Positions 9,500 to 16,409 of a stretch of 64,000 nucleotides of DNA are shown piece after piece. Each line of letters opens with the position of its first letter. Position 1 is the stretch's first letter. The stretch spans positions 310,001 to 374,000 of the forward strand of contig NZ_FNCC01000002.1 in the NCBI RefSeq assembly GCF_900100955.1, in the 5' to 3' direction. A program made the position numbers and the translations under genes. The stretch comes from Lentzea fradiae (GTDB lineage Bacteria > Actinomycetota > Actinomycetes > Mycobacteriales > Pseudonocardiaceae). The notes beneath the pieces were generated by a model. It saw only the letters and a list, made by a program, of their open reading frames with translations. It was not told where the DNA came from and did no database searches.

Positions 9500-9705
9500 C
9501 AGGCGACCTGGTAGCCGGCCTCGGTCACGGCGGCGACGACCTCGGAGCGGTCGAGCTCGCGGTCGCTCGTCACGGTGACCGCGCCGGTCTCCAGGACGAC
9601 GTCGACGCCCGTGACGCCGGGGACCTCGGTCAGCTCCTCCGTGACGGAGCTGACGCAGTGGCCGCAGGTCATGCCGGTGACGGTGTACGTGGCGGTGACG
9701 GACAT
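9499..9705 (-). CDS. copZ: Copper chaperone, HMA domain protein
   Basis: A 68-residue free-standing heavy-metal-associated domain with the metal-binding motif GMTCGHC near residues 10-16. It should carry Cu(I) to the CopA pump encoded immediately downstream. The length is typical of CopZ proteins. It is the first gene of the operon and follows the CsoR-type operator by about 30 bases. Confidence 0.93.
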   Translation of the reverse strand: MSVTATYTVTGMTCGHCVSSVTEELTEVPGVTGVDVVLETGAVTVTSDRELDRSEVVAAVTEAGYQVA

Positions 9706-9737
9706 CGGAGCCCTTCCTCTCTACGGGGCTCCGAGTC

Positions 9738-9755
9738 TATACCCCCCTGGGGTAC
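9738..9755. promoter_or_regulatory. CsoR-type copper operator
   Basis: The sequence TATACCCCCCTGGGGTAC is a near-palindrome of the TACCC...GGGTA type bound by the copper-sensing repressor CsoR. It lies directly upstream of copZ-copA. Release by Cu(I) should induce the operon. No csoR gene is in the window, so the repressor must be encoded elsewhere. Confidence 0.75.
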
Positions 9756-9761
9756 GACGTT

Positions 9762-10094
9762 CTACTGAGGACCGCCGGTTTCCCGCTCGTCCGCGGCAGT
9801 CTCGGCCTGCTCGTCCGCCGGGGTCTCGGTCTGGGCCTCGCCCTGGTTGTCGAGCTTCTGGATGTTCTTCTCGATCTGGTCGACCAGGTCGTCCAGTCCG
9901 GCGAGCATCTTGTCGAGCTCGGCCATGCGGGAACCGAATGCCGACTCGATGTCGTTGTCGATGGTGTCGAGGTCGATTCCGCTGATCGCCTTGAAGACCT
10001 CCTGGGGGTCCACCTCAGGGGGTGACTGGGACGCGTTTGGGCCCTCCGCTGCGGGGGAAGGCTCCGGCGTGGGGTCGGTCATGGGGTCCATCAT
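9762..10094 (-). CDS. Hypothetical acidic, partly helical protein
   Basis: About 110 residues, not recognised. A Pro/Ser-rich N-terminus is followed by an amphipathic helical centre with heptad character (MAELDKMLAGLDDLVDQIEK) and a Glu/Thr-rich disordered tail. A coiled-coil oligomer is plausible. Starts at 10094 (MMDPM) and 10082 (MTDPT) are both possible; an AGGGG sequence sits just upstream of the first. The much longer frame to 11171 is antisense to other genes and is rejected. Confidence 0.55.
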   Translation of the reverse strand: MMDPMTDPTPEPSPAAEGPNASQSPPEVDPQEVFKAISGIDLDTIDNDIESAFGSRMAELDKMLAGLDDLVDQIEKNIQKLDNQGEAQTETPADEQAETAADERETGGPQ

Positions 10095-10237
10095 CCCCTG
10101 GCTCGCTCTCCACCAGGCAGGCGCCGCACCAGTACGGAAAGTAACGCTGGGTGTCGGTGGAATCACTCTGCGGGGGGCTGCGGCTGTTGTCCCAGGTCGC
10201 TTAGCCTCTCGCCACACCTCAAGTCGGGGAGGGTGCC

Positions 10238-10483
10238 ATGAGCGGGTCACTGGAAGTGCGGAAGTTCCTGTTCGCGCAGGACGAGAGCATGTCGCGGCAG
10301 GGCGGGCCGAGTGTGCCGGCCCAGCGCAGCGGAGAACCCTCGCGGATCTCCGACGAACAGGTCCACCGGGCGCGGCTCTCCGTCGCGCGAAGCGCCCTGG
10401 GCGCGGAGGACTGCCGGATGCTGCTCGACATGCTGGGCCTGTCACCGGGCGAGGACGGCGGTGCGCCTCCCGTGCAGCGGTGA
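10238..10483 (+). CDS. Hypothetical small protein
   Basis: An 81-residue protein starting at an ATG preceded by GGGGAGGGTGCC, a good ribosome binding site. The C-terminal half is predicted helical (VHRARLSVARSALGAEDCRM); the N-terminal half is polar. No family was recognised and no secretion signal is visible. A compound hairpin follows directly, so it is probably a single-gene transcript. Confidence 0.55.
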   Translation: MSGSLEVRKFLFAQDESMSRQGGPSVPAQRSGEPSRISDEQVHRARLSVARSALGAEDCRMLLDMLGLSPGEDGGAPPVQR

Positions 10484-10503
10484 GGCGGCCGCGAACGCGG
10501 AAA

Positions 10504-10557
10504 CGGCCCTGTCGCGAGACGCGCACCCCCCGGAGCGCGTCTCCCGGACCAGGGCCG
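10504..10557 (+). terminator. Nested hairpin terminator
   Basis: The outer stem pairs 10504-10511 with 10550-10557, and the inner stem pairs 10516-10524 with 10535-10543. It lies just past the small hypothetical gene and before the TetR gene. Confidence 0.65.
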
Positions 10558-10610
10558 CATCCCGAAACATACCCACGGGTCTCTTTCGCGGCAACGGCTA
10601 ACCTGAACCC

Positions 10611-11249
10611 ATGCCCCAGCAGGACCGGGCGTACGCGACCCGGGAGGCGATCCTCCACGCCGCAGCGGAGGAGTTCGACCGTCTCGGCTACGACCGCACG
10701 TCGCTGACGGCCGTGCTCGCGCGCGCCGGGCTCACCAAGGGCGCCTTCTACTTCCACTTCCCCTCCAAGGAAGCGGTCGCGAACGCGCTCGTCGAGCGGC
10801 AGGACGAGGTGTGGTCGCAGGTGCGCGAGTCGTGGCGCGGCCGCGGCCTCGACCCGTTGACCACCTTGCGCGGCCTGTTCACCGAGTCCGCCGAACGGAT
10901 GTCGGCCGACGTCGTGCTGCGCGCGGGCGTGCGCTTGAACGCCGAACGGGAGATCGGCTATCCGGGGGTCCCGAGCGCGCACGTGCTGTGGGAGAAGCTG
11001 ATCGGCGCCTACCTCGCCGAGGCGGCCGAAGGCGGGCACCTGCGCACCGGCGTCGACCCGGAGGCCGTCGCGCGCACGTTGTGCGGAGCCGCCATCGGTG
11101 CCCGGCTGATCTCGTCGGCGACGACGTCCTGCGGTGATTTGCCGGCGCGGATGCGCGAGCTGCTCGACCACGTTCTGGCGGGCGTCGCGACCTCCGCCGG
11201 GAAGTTGTCTGGATCACAAAGTGCGTCCGAACGGGCCTCCGGGCCGTGA
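10611..11249 (+). CDS. TetR-family regulator, gamma-butyrolactone-receptor-like
   Basis: A 212-residue repressor. The N-terminal HTH (TSLTAVLARAGLTKGAFYFHFPSKE, about residues 31-55) and the start MPQQDRAYATREAILHAAAE resemble ArpA/ScbR-type receptors for gamma-butyrolactone signals. A tryptophan in the segment AHVLWEKLIGAYLAEA lies where those receptors have their conserved ligand-pocket Trp. The ligand-binding role is inference from similarity. No AfsA-type synthase gene and no biosynthetic cluster adjoin it, so it would be an orphan receptor acting on distant targets. Confidence 0.75.
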   Translation: MPQQDRAYATREAILHAAAEEFDRLGYDRTSLTAVLARAGLTKGAFYFHFPSKEAVANALVERQDEVWSQVRESWRGRGLDPLTTLRGLFTESAERMSADVVLRAGVRLNAEREIGYPGVPSAHVLWEKLIGAYLAEAAEGGHLRTGVDPEAVARTLCGAAIGARLISSATTSCGDLPARMRELLDHVLAGVATSAGKLSGSQSASERASGP

Positions 11250-11379
11250 ACAGGCGTTTGTTGATCGGGACGATGGTGCCGGGAGGCGGGTTTGAGCAGG
11301 TCAGCGCATAAGTGGGCCCCCCGTTTTGGAGGTGCGTGGACCTATGGCATATGCTTACGATGCTTCCAGAGACCAGCTA
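11250..11379. other. Intergenic region before the tRNA genes
   Basis: This stretch lies between the TetR stop codon and tRNA-Glu and should hold the tRNA promoter. A relatively AT-rich patch (TATGGCATATGCTTACGAT, about 11344-11362) is a candidate -10 region. No gene is seen. Confidence 0.35.
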
Positions 11380-11452
11380 GTCCCCATCATCTAGCGGCCT
11401 AGGATCCCGCCCTTTCAAGGCGGTCGCGCGGGTTCGAATCCCGTTGGGGGCA
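11380..11452 (+). tRNA. tRNA-Glu (anticodon UUC)
   Basis: The cloverleaf can be drawn fully. The acceptor stem pairs GTCCCCA with TGGGGGC, the anticodon loop is CTTTCAA with TTC at 34-36, and the T arm is GCGGG-TTCGAAT-CCCGT. The discriminator is A. The CCA end is not encoded. Confidence 0.95.
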
Positions 11453-11500
11453 CGCAGTAAAAAGCAGTAGATGCAGTACGGTAGGATAAGTTCACAGCAA

Positions 11501-11574
11501 GGCCCAGTGGCGCAGTTGGTTAGCGCGTCGCCCTGTCACGGCGAAGGTCGCGGGTTCGAGTCCCGTCTGGGTCG
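11501..11574 (+). tRNA. tRNA-Asp (anticodon GUC)
   Basis: The acceptor stem pairs GGCCCAG with CTGGGTC, the anticodon loop is CTGTCAC with GTC, and the T arm is GCGGG-TTCGAGT-CCCGT with discriminator G. It lies 48 bases after tRNA-Glu and is probably co-transcribed. Confidence 0.95.
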
Positions 11575-11590
11575 CTTCATTCAGTTTCAT

Positions 11591-11664
11591 GGCCAGGTAG
11601 CTCAGTTGGTACGAGCGACCGCCTGAAAAGCGGTAGGTCGGCGGTTCGACCCCGCCCCTGGCCA
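11591..11664 (+). tRNA. tRNA-Phe (anticodon GAA)
   Basis: The acceptor stem pairs GGCCAGG with CCTGGCC, the anticodon loop is CTGAAAA with GAA, and the T arm is GGCGG-TTCGACC-CCGCC with discriminator A. It is the last gene of the tRNA cluster and is followed by a strong terminator. Confidence 0.95.
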
Positions 11665-11681
11665 TACCTTCTTGGCAAGAC

Positions 11682-11719
11682 ATGCGGAAGACCCCCGGTT
11701 CGCCGGGGGTCTTCCGCAT
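11682..11719 (+). terminator. UUCG-tetraloop terminator of the tRNA cluster
   Basis: Perfect 17-bp arms (11682-11698 and 11703-11719) close a TTCG tetraloop. It lies 17 bases past tRNA-Phe and is followed by a short T run. The long open frames crossing this site on both strands are artefacts. Confidence 0.9.
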
Positions 11720-11774
11720 TTGCGGGCTCTTTCGGATTTTCGCTTCAGCGCCGGCCACGCGGATAATCGCGGAG

Positions 11775-12527
11775 ATGAAGCTGCTCACCGTCACCCCGTC
11801 CGGCGCGCAGGTCGCTTTTCTCGACGTCGGCGCCCGTGACGCACCCGCGTTCGTCTACCTCGGTGGTCTCGGCCTGGCGAGCTCCGTCACGTTCGCGCCG
11901 GTGATCGGCCATCCCGCGGTGGCGGGCCGGGGCCGGCACGTGGTGGTCGACCTGCTCGGCAGCGGCTGGAGCGACCACGACGACGCGTTCACGCACACGA
12001 TCGAAGACCACGCGTCGGTCGCGGCGGCGGTGATCGACGCCCTGGGGCTGCGCGGGGTCACGCTGGTCGGGCACTCACTGGGCGGGTCGATCGCGATCAG
12101 CCTGGCGACGCAACGCGCGGACCTCGTCGGCGAGCTGGTGGTGGCGGAGCCGAACCTCGATCCCGGCGTCGGCACGATGTCGGCCCGGATCGCGAGCTAC
12201 GACGAGGACGCCTTCGCCGCGGGCGGCGTGCGGGACCTGGTCGAGCCGGGCGACACGTCGATGGGCGCGCGCACGTTGCGCCGCTGGTCACCGCGCGGCC
12301 TGCACCGCACGGCGGTGTCGCTGCTGGCCGAACGGCCGGTCACCTTCCGCGCGCAGCTCACCGCGCTGTCCGTGCCGAAGCGGTACATCTCCGGTGAGCT
12401 GTCCGGTGAGGACCTGGACGCCTTGCGCGCCACCGGTTGTGCGGTGCGGGTCGTGCCTCGCGCCGGGCACCTGATGATGGACGACAACCTGGACGGGTTC
12501 GCGGAGGCGCTGACCGTCAGGTCGTGA
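11775..12527 (+). CDS. Alpha/beta hydrolase
   Basis: A 250-residue soluble hydrolase starting at an ATG preceded by GGAG. The oxyanion segment is VYLGGLGLAS, the nucleophile elbow GHSLGG holds the catalytic Ser, and a C-terminal AGHLMMDDN supplies the His. The substrate is unknown. An in-frame extension back through the tRNA terminator is rejected. The 3' end overlaps the convergent PP2C-like gene by 11 bases. Confidence 0.88.
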   Translation: MKLLTVTPSGAQVAFLDVGARDAPAFVYLGGLGLASSVTFAPVIGHPAVAGRGRHVVVDLLGSGWSDHDDAFTHTIEDHASVAAAVIDALGLRGVTLVGHSLGGSIAISLATQRADLVGELVVAEPNLDPGVGTMSARIASYDEDAFAAGGVRDLVEPGDTSMGARTLRRWSPRGLHRTAVSLLAERPVTFRAQLTALSVPKRYISGELSGEDLDALRATGCAVRVVPRAGHLMMDDNLDGFAEALTVRS

Positions 12528-13215
12528 GCCGGACGATCGCCTGGTCGTCGTAGGTCTTGTGGCGGGGCCACCGGCGGTGGTCCGCGTCAGCGCGCTCGGC
12601 CTCCCGGACGCGGTCGAGCACGTCGTCGAGCGGCAGCTCCGCCAGGTCCTCCCACGAGAAGAGCCCGTACTCCAGCACGCCGCACGAGACACCGTCGGTG
12701 AGGACGACGACCTTGTCCACCTCGGCTCGGGACCAGCTCGCCGTCACGGCCTGGTGCCCGGCCTCGGGGTCGGCCTCCGCGACCCACCACCCGCCCGGTT
12801 TGTTCTTCCACGCCAGGATGTCCGGCTGCGCGCGCAGGTCCGCGAGCCGGGTGTCCTCCAGCACGTGGGTCGACTGTCCAAACGCGACCACCGGGGTGTC
12901 GCAGAGCACGAGCGCCTCGATGCGCTCGTCGTTCCACCGCACGATCGACGCGGTCGCGGACGGGGAGTCGCCCGGGACAAGTCCGTGGCGCACAGCCAAG
13001 TTCTCGATGGCTTGCGCCAGAACGACCGTCAGCGGTCCTGAGTCGACCAGCCGGACGAGCTCGTCGGCGAGCTGGGTCGCGTACCAGCCGCCGTTGCGCT
13101 CGGGCGGGCGACGGGAGGTGACGCCGTCCAGGACGACGACGGCGTTGGCCGTGACCCGGACGCGGTCCTCGGAGAGTCGTCCCGGAGCAGGGCGCTCAGC
13201 GGTCTCGATCTTCAC
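12517..13215 (-). CDS. PP2C-like (protein phosphatase 2C domain) protein
   Basis: A 232-residue cytosolic protein from the GTG at 13215. The N-terminal strand VVVLDGVTS has the Asp-Gly that binds metal in PP2C phosphatases, and later segments DKVVVLTDGVSCG and TYDDQAIVRL resemble the C-terminal metal-site strands. Activity as a Ser/Thr phosphatase is plausible but unproven. It diverges from a small HTH gene, and the 62-bp gap contains two copies of GTCAACnnnnGTTGAC, so both sides are probably controlled by the same repressor. Confidence 0.7.
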   Translation of the reverse strand: MKIETAERPAPGRLSEDRVRVTANAVVVLDGVTSRRPPERNGGWYATQLADELVRLVDSGPLTVVLAQAIENLAVRHGLVPGDSPSATASIVRWNDERIEALVLCDTPVVAFGQSTHVLEDTRLADLRAQPDILAWKNKPGGWWVAEADPEAGHQAVTASWSRAEVDKVVVLTDGVSCGVLEYGLFSWEDLAELPLDDVLDRVREAERADADHRRWPRHKTYDDQAIVRLTT

Positions 13216-13230
13216 CTCGCCACCGTACGT

Positions 13231-13246
13231 GTCAACTTGGGTTGAC
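13231..13246. promoter_or_regulatory. Palindromic operator 1 (GTCAAC-N4-GTTGAC)
   Basis: A perfect inverted repeat, GTCAACTTGGGTTGAC, in the divergent gap. A second copy starts 27 bases to the right. The small HTH protein encoded next door is the obvious candidate binder; that is inference. Confidence 0.8.
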
Positions 13247-13257
13247 GAACTCGCGTT

Positions 13258-13273
13258 GTCAACGTAGGTTGAC
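13258..13273. promoter_or_regulatory. Palindromic operator 2 (GTCAAC-N4-GTTGAC)
   Basis: A second perfect inverted repeat, GTCAACGTAGGTTGAC, ending three bases before the ATG of the HTH gene. Binding here would block transcription or translation start, as expected for autorepression. No separate Shine-Dalgarno is visible, so the transcript may be leaderless. Confidence 0.8.
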
Positions 13274-13276
13274 ATC

Positions 13277-13489
13277 ATGACTGAGGCAACGGATCTCGCC
13301 ACGGCGGCGGGGGACCGGGACCCGAAGGTGGGGTTGCGGGCCGTCAGCGCCCTGAGGCGACTTTTGGAACACCTGGAAGCGGTCCAGGTCCGCAGCGCGC
13401 GGGCCCAGGGCTGGTCGTGGCAGGACATCGCGGCGGAGCTGGGCGTCTCCCGCCAGGCGGTGCACAAGAAGCACGGGGGGCGAGGATGA
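13277..13489 (+). CDS. Small helix-turn-helix protein paired with a Clp-N domain protein
   Basis: A 70-residue protein made of an N-terminal helix (residues 17-42) and an HTH (WSWQDIAAELGVSRQAVHKKHG, residues 46-67). It overlaps the Clp-N-domain gene by ATGA, so the two products are made together. Twin palindromes lie directly upstream. In mycobacteria, ClpC2 joins a DNA-binding part to a ClpC1-like N-domain in one chain and represses itself; this pair looks like the same design split into two genes. Confidence 0.75.
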   Translation: MTEATDLATAAGDRDPKVGLRAVSALRRLLEHLEAVQVRSARAQGWSWQDIAAELGVSRQAVHKKHGGRG

Positions 13490-14010
13490 TCGCGGAACGG
13501 TTCACCAGAGAGGCCCGCGAGGCGGTCAAGGCCGCGGTGCGGGAGGCGGAGGAGACGCACGCCGCCGAGGTCGGCGTGGAGCACCTGCTGCTGGCGTTGC
13601 TCGACGCGCCGGTGCTCGCGGGGTTCGACCTGCCGCGTGACGAGCTGGTCGCGGCGTTCCGCGACTACCGGCGCAAGGGCGGGCTCACCAAGGCCGACGC
13701 GGAAGCGTTGCGGGGCTTGGGGATCGACGTCGACCAGGTGATCGACTCGGTCGAGCAGTCGCTCGGGGCCGGTGTGCTGCGGCCGGGTCCGCGCCGGCGG
13801 TGGTTCGGGATGCCGCTGGAACCGGCCTCCAAGAAGGCGCTGGAGAGGTCGTTGCGCGAGGCGCGGGACCTCCGCCACAACTACCTGGGCACCGAGCACA
13901 TCCTGATGGCTCTGTTGCAGGGCAGCGGGATCGTGGCGGAGGTGCTGACCGAACGCGGCGTCACGTACGAGGAGATTCGCAAACGGGCCGCGAGCGCTCG
14001 CGCCACGTGA
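13486..14010 (+). CDS. Clp N-terminal (double Clp repeat) domain protein without ATPase
   Basis: A 174-residue protein with two Clp repeats: residues 1-65 (FTREAREAVKAAV, VEHLLLALLD) and about 107-165 (KKALERSLREARDLRHNYLG, TEHILMALLQ). These match the adaptor- and drug-binding N-domain of ClpC, but no AAA+ module follows. Such free N-domains can act as decoys or sensors for ClpC ligands, as ClpC2 does in mycobacteria; the role here is inference. Translation is coupled to the HTH gene. The 3' end overlaps the convergent YczE gene by 50 bases. Confidence 0.8.
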   Translation: MIAERFTREAREAVKAAVREAEETHAAEVGVEHLLLALLDAPVLAGFDLPRDELVAAFRDYRRKGGLTKADAEALRGLGIDVDQVIDSVEQSLGAGVLRPGPRRRWFGMPLEPASKKALERSLREARDLRHNYLGTEHILMALLQGSGIVAEVLTERGVTYEEIRKRAASARAT

Positions 14011-14614
14011 GCGCGGGCAGGAACAGCTGCGAGAGCGGGCCGATGCCGAGCGCGTAGAGGACCGTGCCGATGCCGATCGTGCCGCCGAGCAGCCAGCCGG
14101 TGCCCAGCACGACCACCTCGACCGCGGTCCGCGTGAGCCGCAGGGACACGCCGGTGCGGCGGCAGAACCCGGTCACCATGCCGTCGCGCGGGCCCGTTCC
14201 GAGGCGTGACCCGACGTACGCGGCGAACGCCACGGCGTTGAGCACGATGCCCAGCGTCATGAGGGTGATCCTGGCGAGGAGCCCTTCGGGGGCGGGCAGC
14301 AGCGCGAGCGTCACGTCGACGCTGACCGCGATGAGCACGACGTTGCCCACGGTGCCGATGCCGGGCTTCTGCTTCAGCGGGATCCACGTCAGCAGCACCA
14401 GGACGCCGGTGATCGCGGTGATCACGCCGAAGCTCAGCCCGGTGTGCTTTTCGAGTCCCTCGTGCAGCACGTCCCACGGGTTGAGGCCGAGGGTCGCGCG
14501 GATCTGCATGGCCATGCTCGCGCCGTAGAGCCACAGTCCCGCGACGAGCTGGGGGACGCGGCGGGCGGGGGCGACGCGGACGGAGACCTGGTCGAGTGCG
14601 GTCAAGGTGGCCAT
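13961..14614 (-). CDS. YczE-type integral membrane protein
   Basis: A 217-residue protein with about five transmembrane helices. Signature segments are the RATLGLNPWDVLHEGL loop after the first helix, VGSRLGTGPRDGMVTG, and the GTIGIGTVLYALGIGPL helix. It belongs to the YczE/YyaS/YitT-like group, whose transported molecule is not established. It lies head to head with a MocR-type regulator, an arrangement known from bacterial yczE-yczR pairs, so that protein probably controls it. Confidence 0.82.
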   Translation of the reverse strand: MATLTALDQVSVRVAPARRVPQLVAGLWLYGASMAMQIRATLGLNPWDVLHEGLEKHTGLSFGVITAITGVLVLLTWIPLKQKPGIGTVGNVVLIAVSVDVTLALLPAPEGLLARITLMTLGIVLNAVAFAAYVGSRLGTGPRDGMVTGFCRRTGVSLRLTRTAVEVVVLGTGWLLGGTIGIGTVLYALGIGPLSQLFLPALTWRERSRPVCESPRT

Positions 14615-14633
14615 GCGGCCATCCTGCGCTTCG

Positions 14634-14674
14634 ATTGGCCTGGTAATCCATAGCCACTTCGGGATAATTGGCCT
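14634..14674. promoter_or_regulatory. Direct repeats in the yczE/MocR divergent promoter
   Basis: ATTGGCCT occurs at 14634-14641 and again at 14667-14674, 33 bp apart (three helical turns), the second copy ending one base before the ATG of the MocR gene. MocR-type regulators commonly bind direct repeats, so these are candidate operator half-sites. Confidence 0.5.
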
Positions 14675-14675
14675 C

Positions 14676-16112
14676 ATGCTCCCACCAGGTGGACGTATCT
14701 CCGGTGCCCGGCTCGCGAAGCTGCTCGGCTCGTGGCACCGAGGGGTGCCCCGGCAGTGCTCGGCGGATCTCGTGACGGCGATGAAACTGCTGGTCGCGGA
14801 CGGGCGGCTGCCGGTCGGCACCCGGCTGCCGTCCGAACGCGAGCTCACCGAGGTGCTGCCTGTGAGCCGCACCACCATCACCGCCGCGCTCGACCAGCTC
14901 CGGGCCGAGGGGGTGGTGGAGTCGCGGCGCGGGGCCGGGTCGTGGGTCAGCGGGCCAGTCGGCGCGGGCGGGGGGATCACCGTCGCCGACGACACGCTGA
15001 TCGACCTGTCCCGCGCCGCGCCCGCCGCGCTGCCGTCGGTCCGGCACGCGATGGAGGTCGCGATGGCCGCGATGCCGGAGCACCTCACGTCGCACGGGTA
15101 CGACGAACGGGGGCTGCCGCTGCTCCGGCAGCGGATCGCCGACCGGTACACGGCCCGCGGGCTGCCGACCTCGCCGGAGCAGATCGTGGTGACCTCGGGT
15201 GCGCAGCACGCCTGGGCGCTCGTGCTGCGGCTCTTCGTCGGCCCCGGCGACCGGGTGCTCGTGGAGCAGCCGGGCTACCCCAACGCGCTGGAGGCGGTGC
15301 GGGCGTCGTTCGGCGTCCCCGTCCCGGTGCCGATGCTCGGTGACGGCTGGGACGTCGACGGGTTCGAGGCGGCGCTGCGGCAGGCGGGCCCCCGGCTGGC
15401 CTACCTGATCCCGGACTTCCAGAACCCGACGGGGCTGCTCATGTCGTCCGGGACGCGGGAGGCGCTCGCCGCCGTCCTGCGCAAGGCCCGCACCCCGCTG
15501 GTCGTCGACGAGACCCTGGCCGAGCTGTCCCTGGACGACTCGCCGCCACCGTTGCCGATGGCCGCGTTCGGCGGCGACTCGGTGGTGACGCTCGGGTCGG
15601 CGAGCAAGTCGCACTGGGGCGGCCTGCGGATCGGCTGGATCAGGGCGTCGGCCGAGATCGTGCACCGGTTGCTCACCACGCGGGCGGCCATCGACCTGGG
15701 CACGCCGGTGTTCGAGCAGCTCGTGCTGGCCGCGCTGCTGGAGTCGCCGGAAAGCGCGCTCCGGCAGCGGCGCGAGGAGGCGCGGATGCGCCGCGACGTG
15801 GCGGTCGAGGCGCTGCGCGAGCACTGTCCACAGTGGAGTTTCACGGTGCCGGCGGGCGGTCTCGGCGTGTGGTGCGTCCTCGACGCCCCGGTCAGCACGC
15901 GGATCGCCGTCGTCGCGCGGAACCACGGCCTGCGGCTCGTGCCGGGACCCCGGTTCGCGGTGCACGGAGGGTGCGAGCAGATGCTCCGAGTGCCGTACAC
16001 GCAGTCGCCCGAAGTGCTCCGCGAGGCGATCGGCCGTTTGGGCGTGGTCGCCGCATCCGTTGTGGGTACTGGGTTTTCGGCCGAAGCCGACCTGGCGTCG
16101 CCGGTCGCCTGA
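14676..16112 (+). CDS. MocR-family regulator (GntR HTH + aminotransferase domain), YczR-like
   Basis: A 478-residue two-domain protein. The winged HTH (residues 20-95) holds PVGTRLPSERELTEVLPVSRTT. The rest is a fold-type I PLP aminotransferase-like domain with the Asp region YLIPDFQNPTGLLMS and the PLP-lysine segment GSASKSHWGGLRIGW. Such proteins sense a PLP-bound ligand or PLP itself. The start at 14676 is chosen because the upstream in-frame extension overlaps the divergent yczE promoter and start. It is followed by a 15-bp hairpin terminator. Confidence 0.88.
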   Translation: MLPPGGRISGARLAKLLGSWHRGVPRQCSADLVTAMKLLVADGRLPVGTRLPSERELTEVLPVSRTTITAALDQLRAEGVVESRRGAGSWVSGPVGAGGGITVADDTLIDLSRAAPAALPSVRHAMEVAMAAMPEHLTSHGYDERGLPLLRQRIADRYTARGLPTSPEQIVVTSGAQHAWALVLRLFVGPGDRVLVEQPGYPNALEAVRASFGVPVPVPMLGDGWDVDGFEAALRQAGPRLAYLIPDFQNPTGLLMSSGTREALAAVLRKARTPLVVDETLAELSLDDSPPPLPMAAFGGDSVVTLGSASKSHWGGLRIGWIRASAEIVHRLLTTRAAIDLGTPVFEQLVLAALLESPESALRQRREEARMRRDVAVEALREHCPQWSFTVPAGGLGVWCVLDAPVSTRIAVVARNHGLRLVPGPRFAVHGGCEQMLRVPYTQSPEVLREAIGRLGVVAASVVGTGFSAEADLASPVA

Positions 16113-16117
16113 CATGC

Positions 16118-16156
16118 GTCGGCCCGGTCTCCCGCAGCGGTGGAGACCGGGCCGAC
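16118..16156 (+). terminator. Terminator after the MocR gene
   Basis: Perfect 15-bp arms (16118-16132 and 16142-16156) with a 9-nt loop, six bases past the stop codon. Confidence 0.8.
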
Positions 16157-16409
16157 GAACTTGCCAACGAGAGCCCTGCGGCGGGGAACGTCCCAGGGAT
16201 TGACGTCCCCCGTCCGCAGGTTTCCCGTGTGGTCCGAGGCTGCGGGGGCAGCGCGGCACTCGGACCAGCCCCGACCTGCCAGGGCGCGGTTGGCAGGTCG
16301 GGAAGACTGGGGGTTCCTTGCGTACAACGGGAAATGTGGTGCGGAGTTACTGGTGCGACGGCACGAGACGGTCACGAATCGCGCAGAGGACAGACTTGTC
16401 CTGTCGAAC
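16157..16409. other. Intergenic region with two further stem-loops
   Basis: No gene is seen. One stem pairs 16231-16238 with 16259-16266; a second pairs 16270-16281 with 16291-16302 (12 bp, perfect). Together with the terminator just before them, three hairpins stack between convergent genes. They may form a bidirectional termination zone. Confidence 0.45.

Noticed and set aside
11380..11664. Integration site of a genomic island at the tRNA cluster
   Set aside because: No integrase, excisionase or duplicated tRNA 3' end is seen on either side.
11492..11794. 100-codon open frame antisense to the tRNA genes
   Set aside because: It is a translation of the complement of tRNA-Asp, tRNA-Phe and the terminator, a common annotation artefact.
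13881..16259. 792-codon minus-strand open frame opposite the MocR gene
   Set aside because: High-GC shadow frame; composition is Arg/Pro/His-rich, and the real MocR and YczE genes explain both strands.
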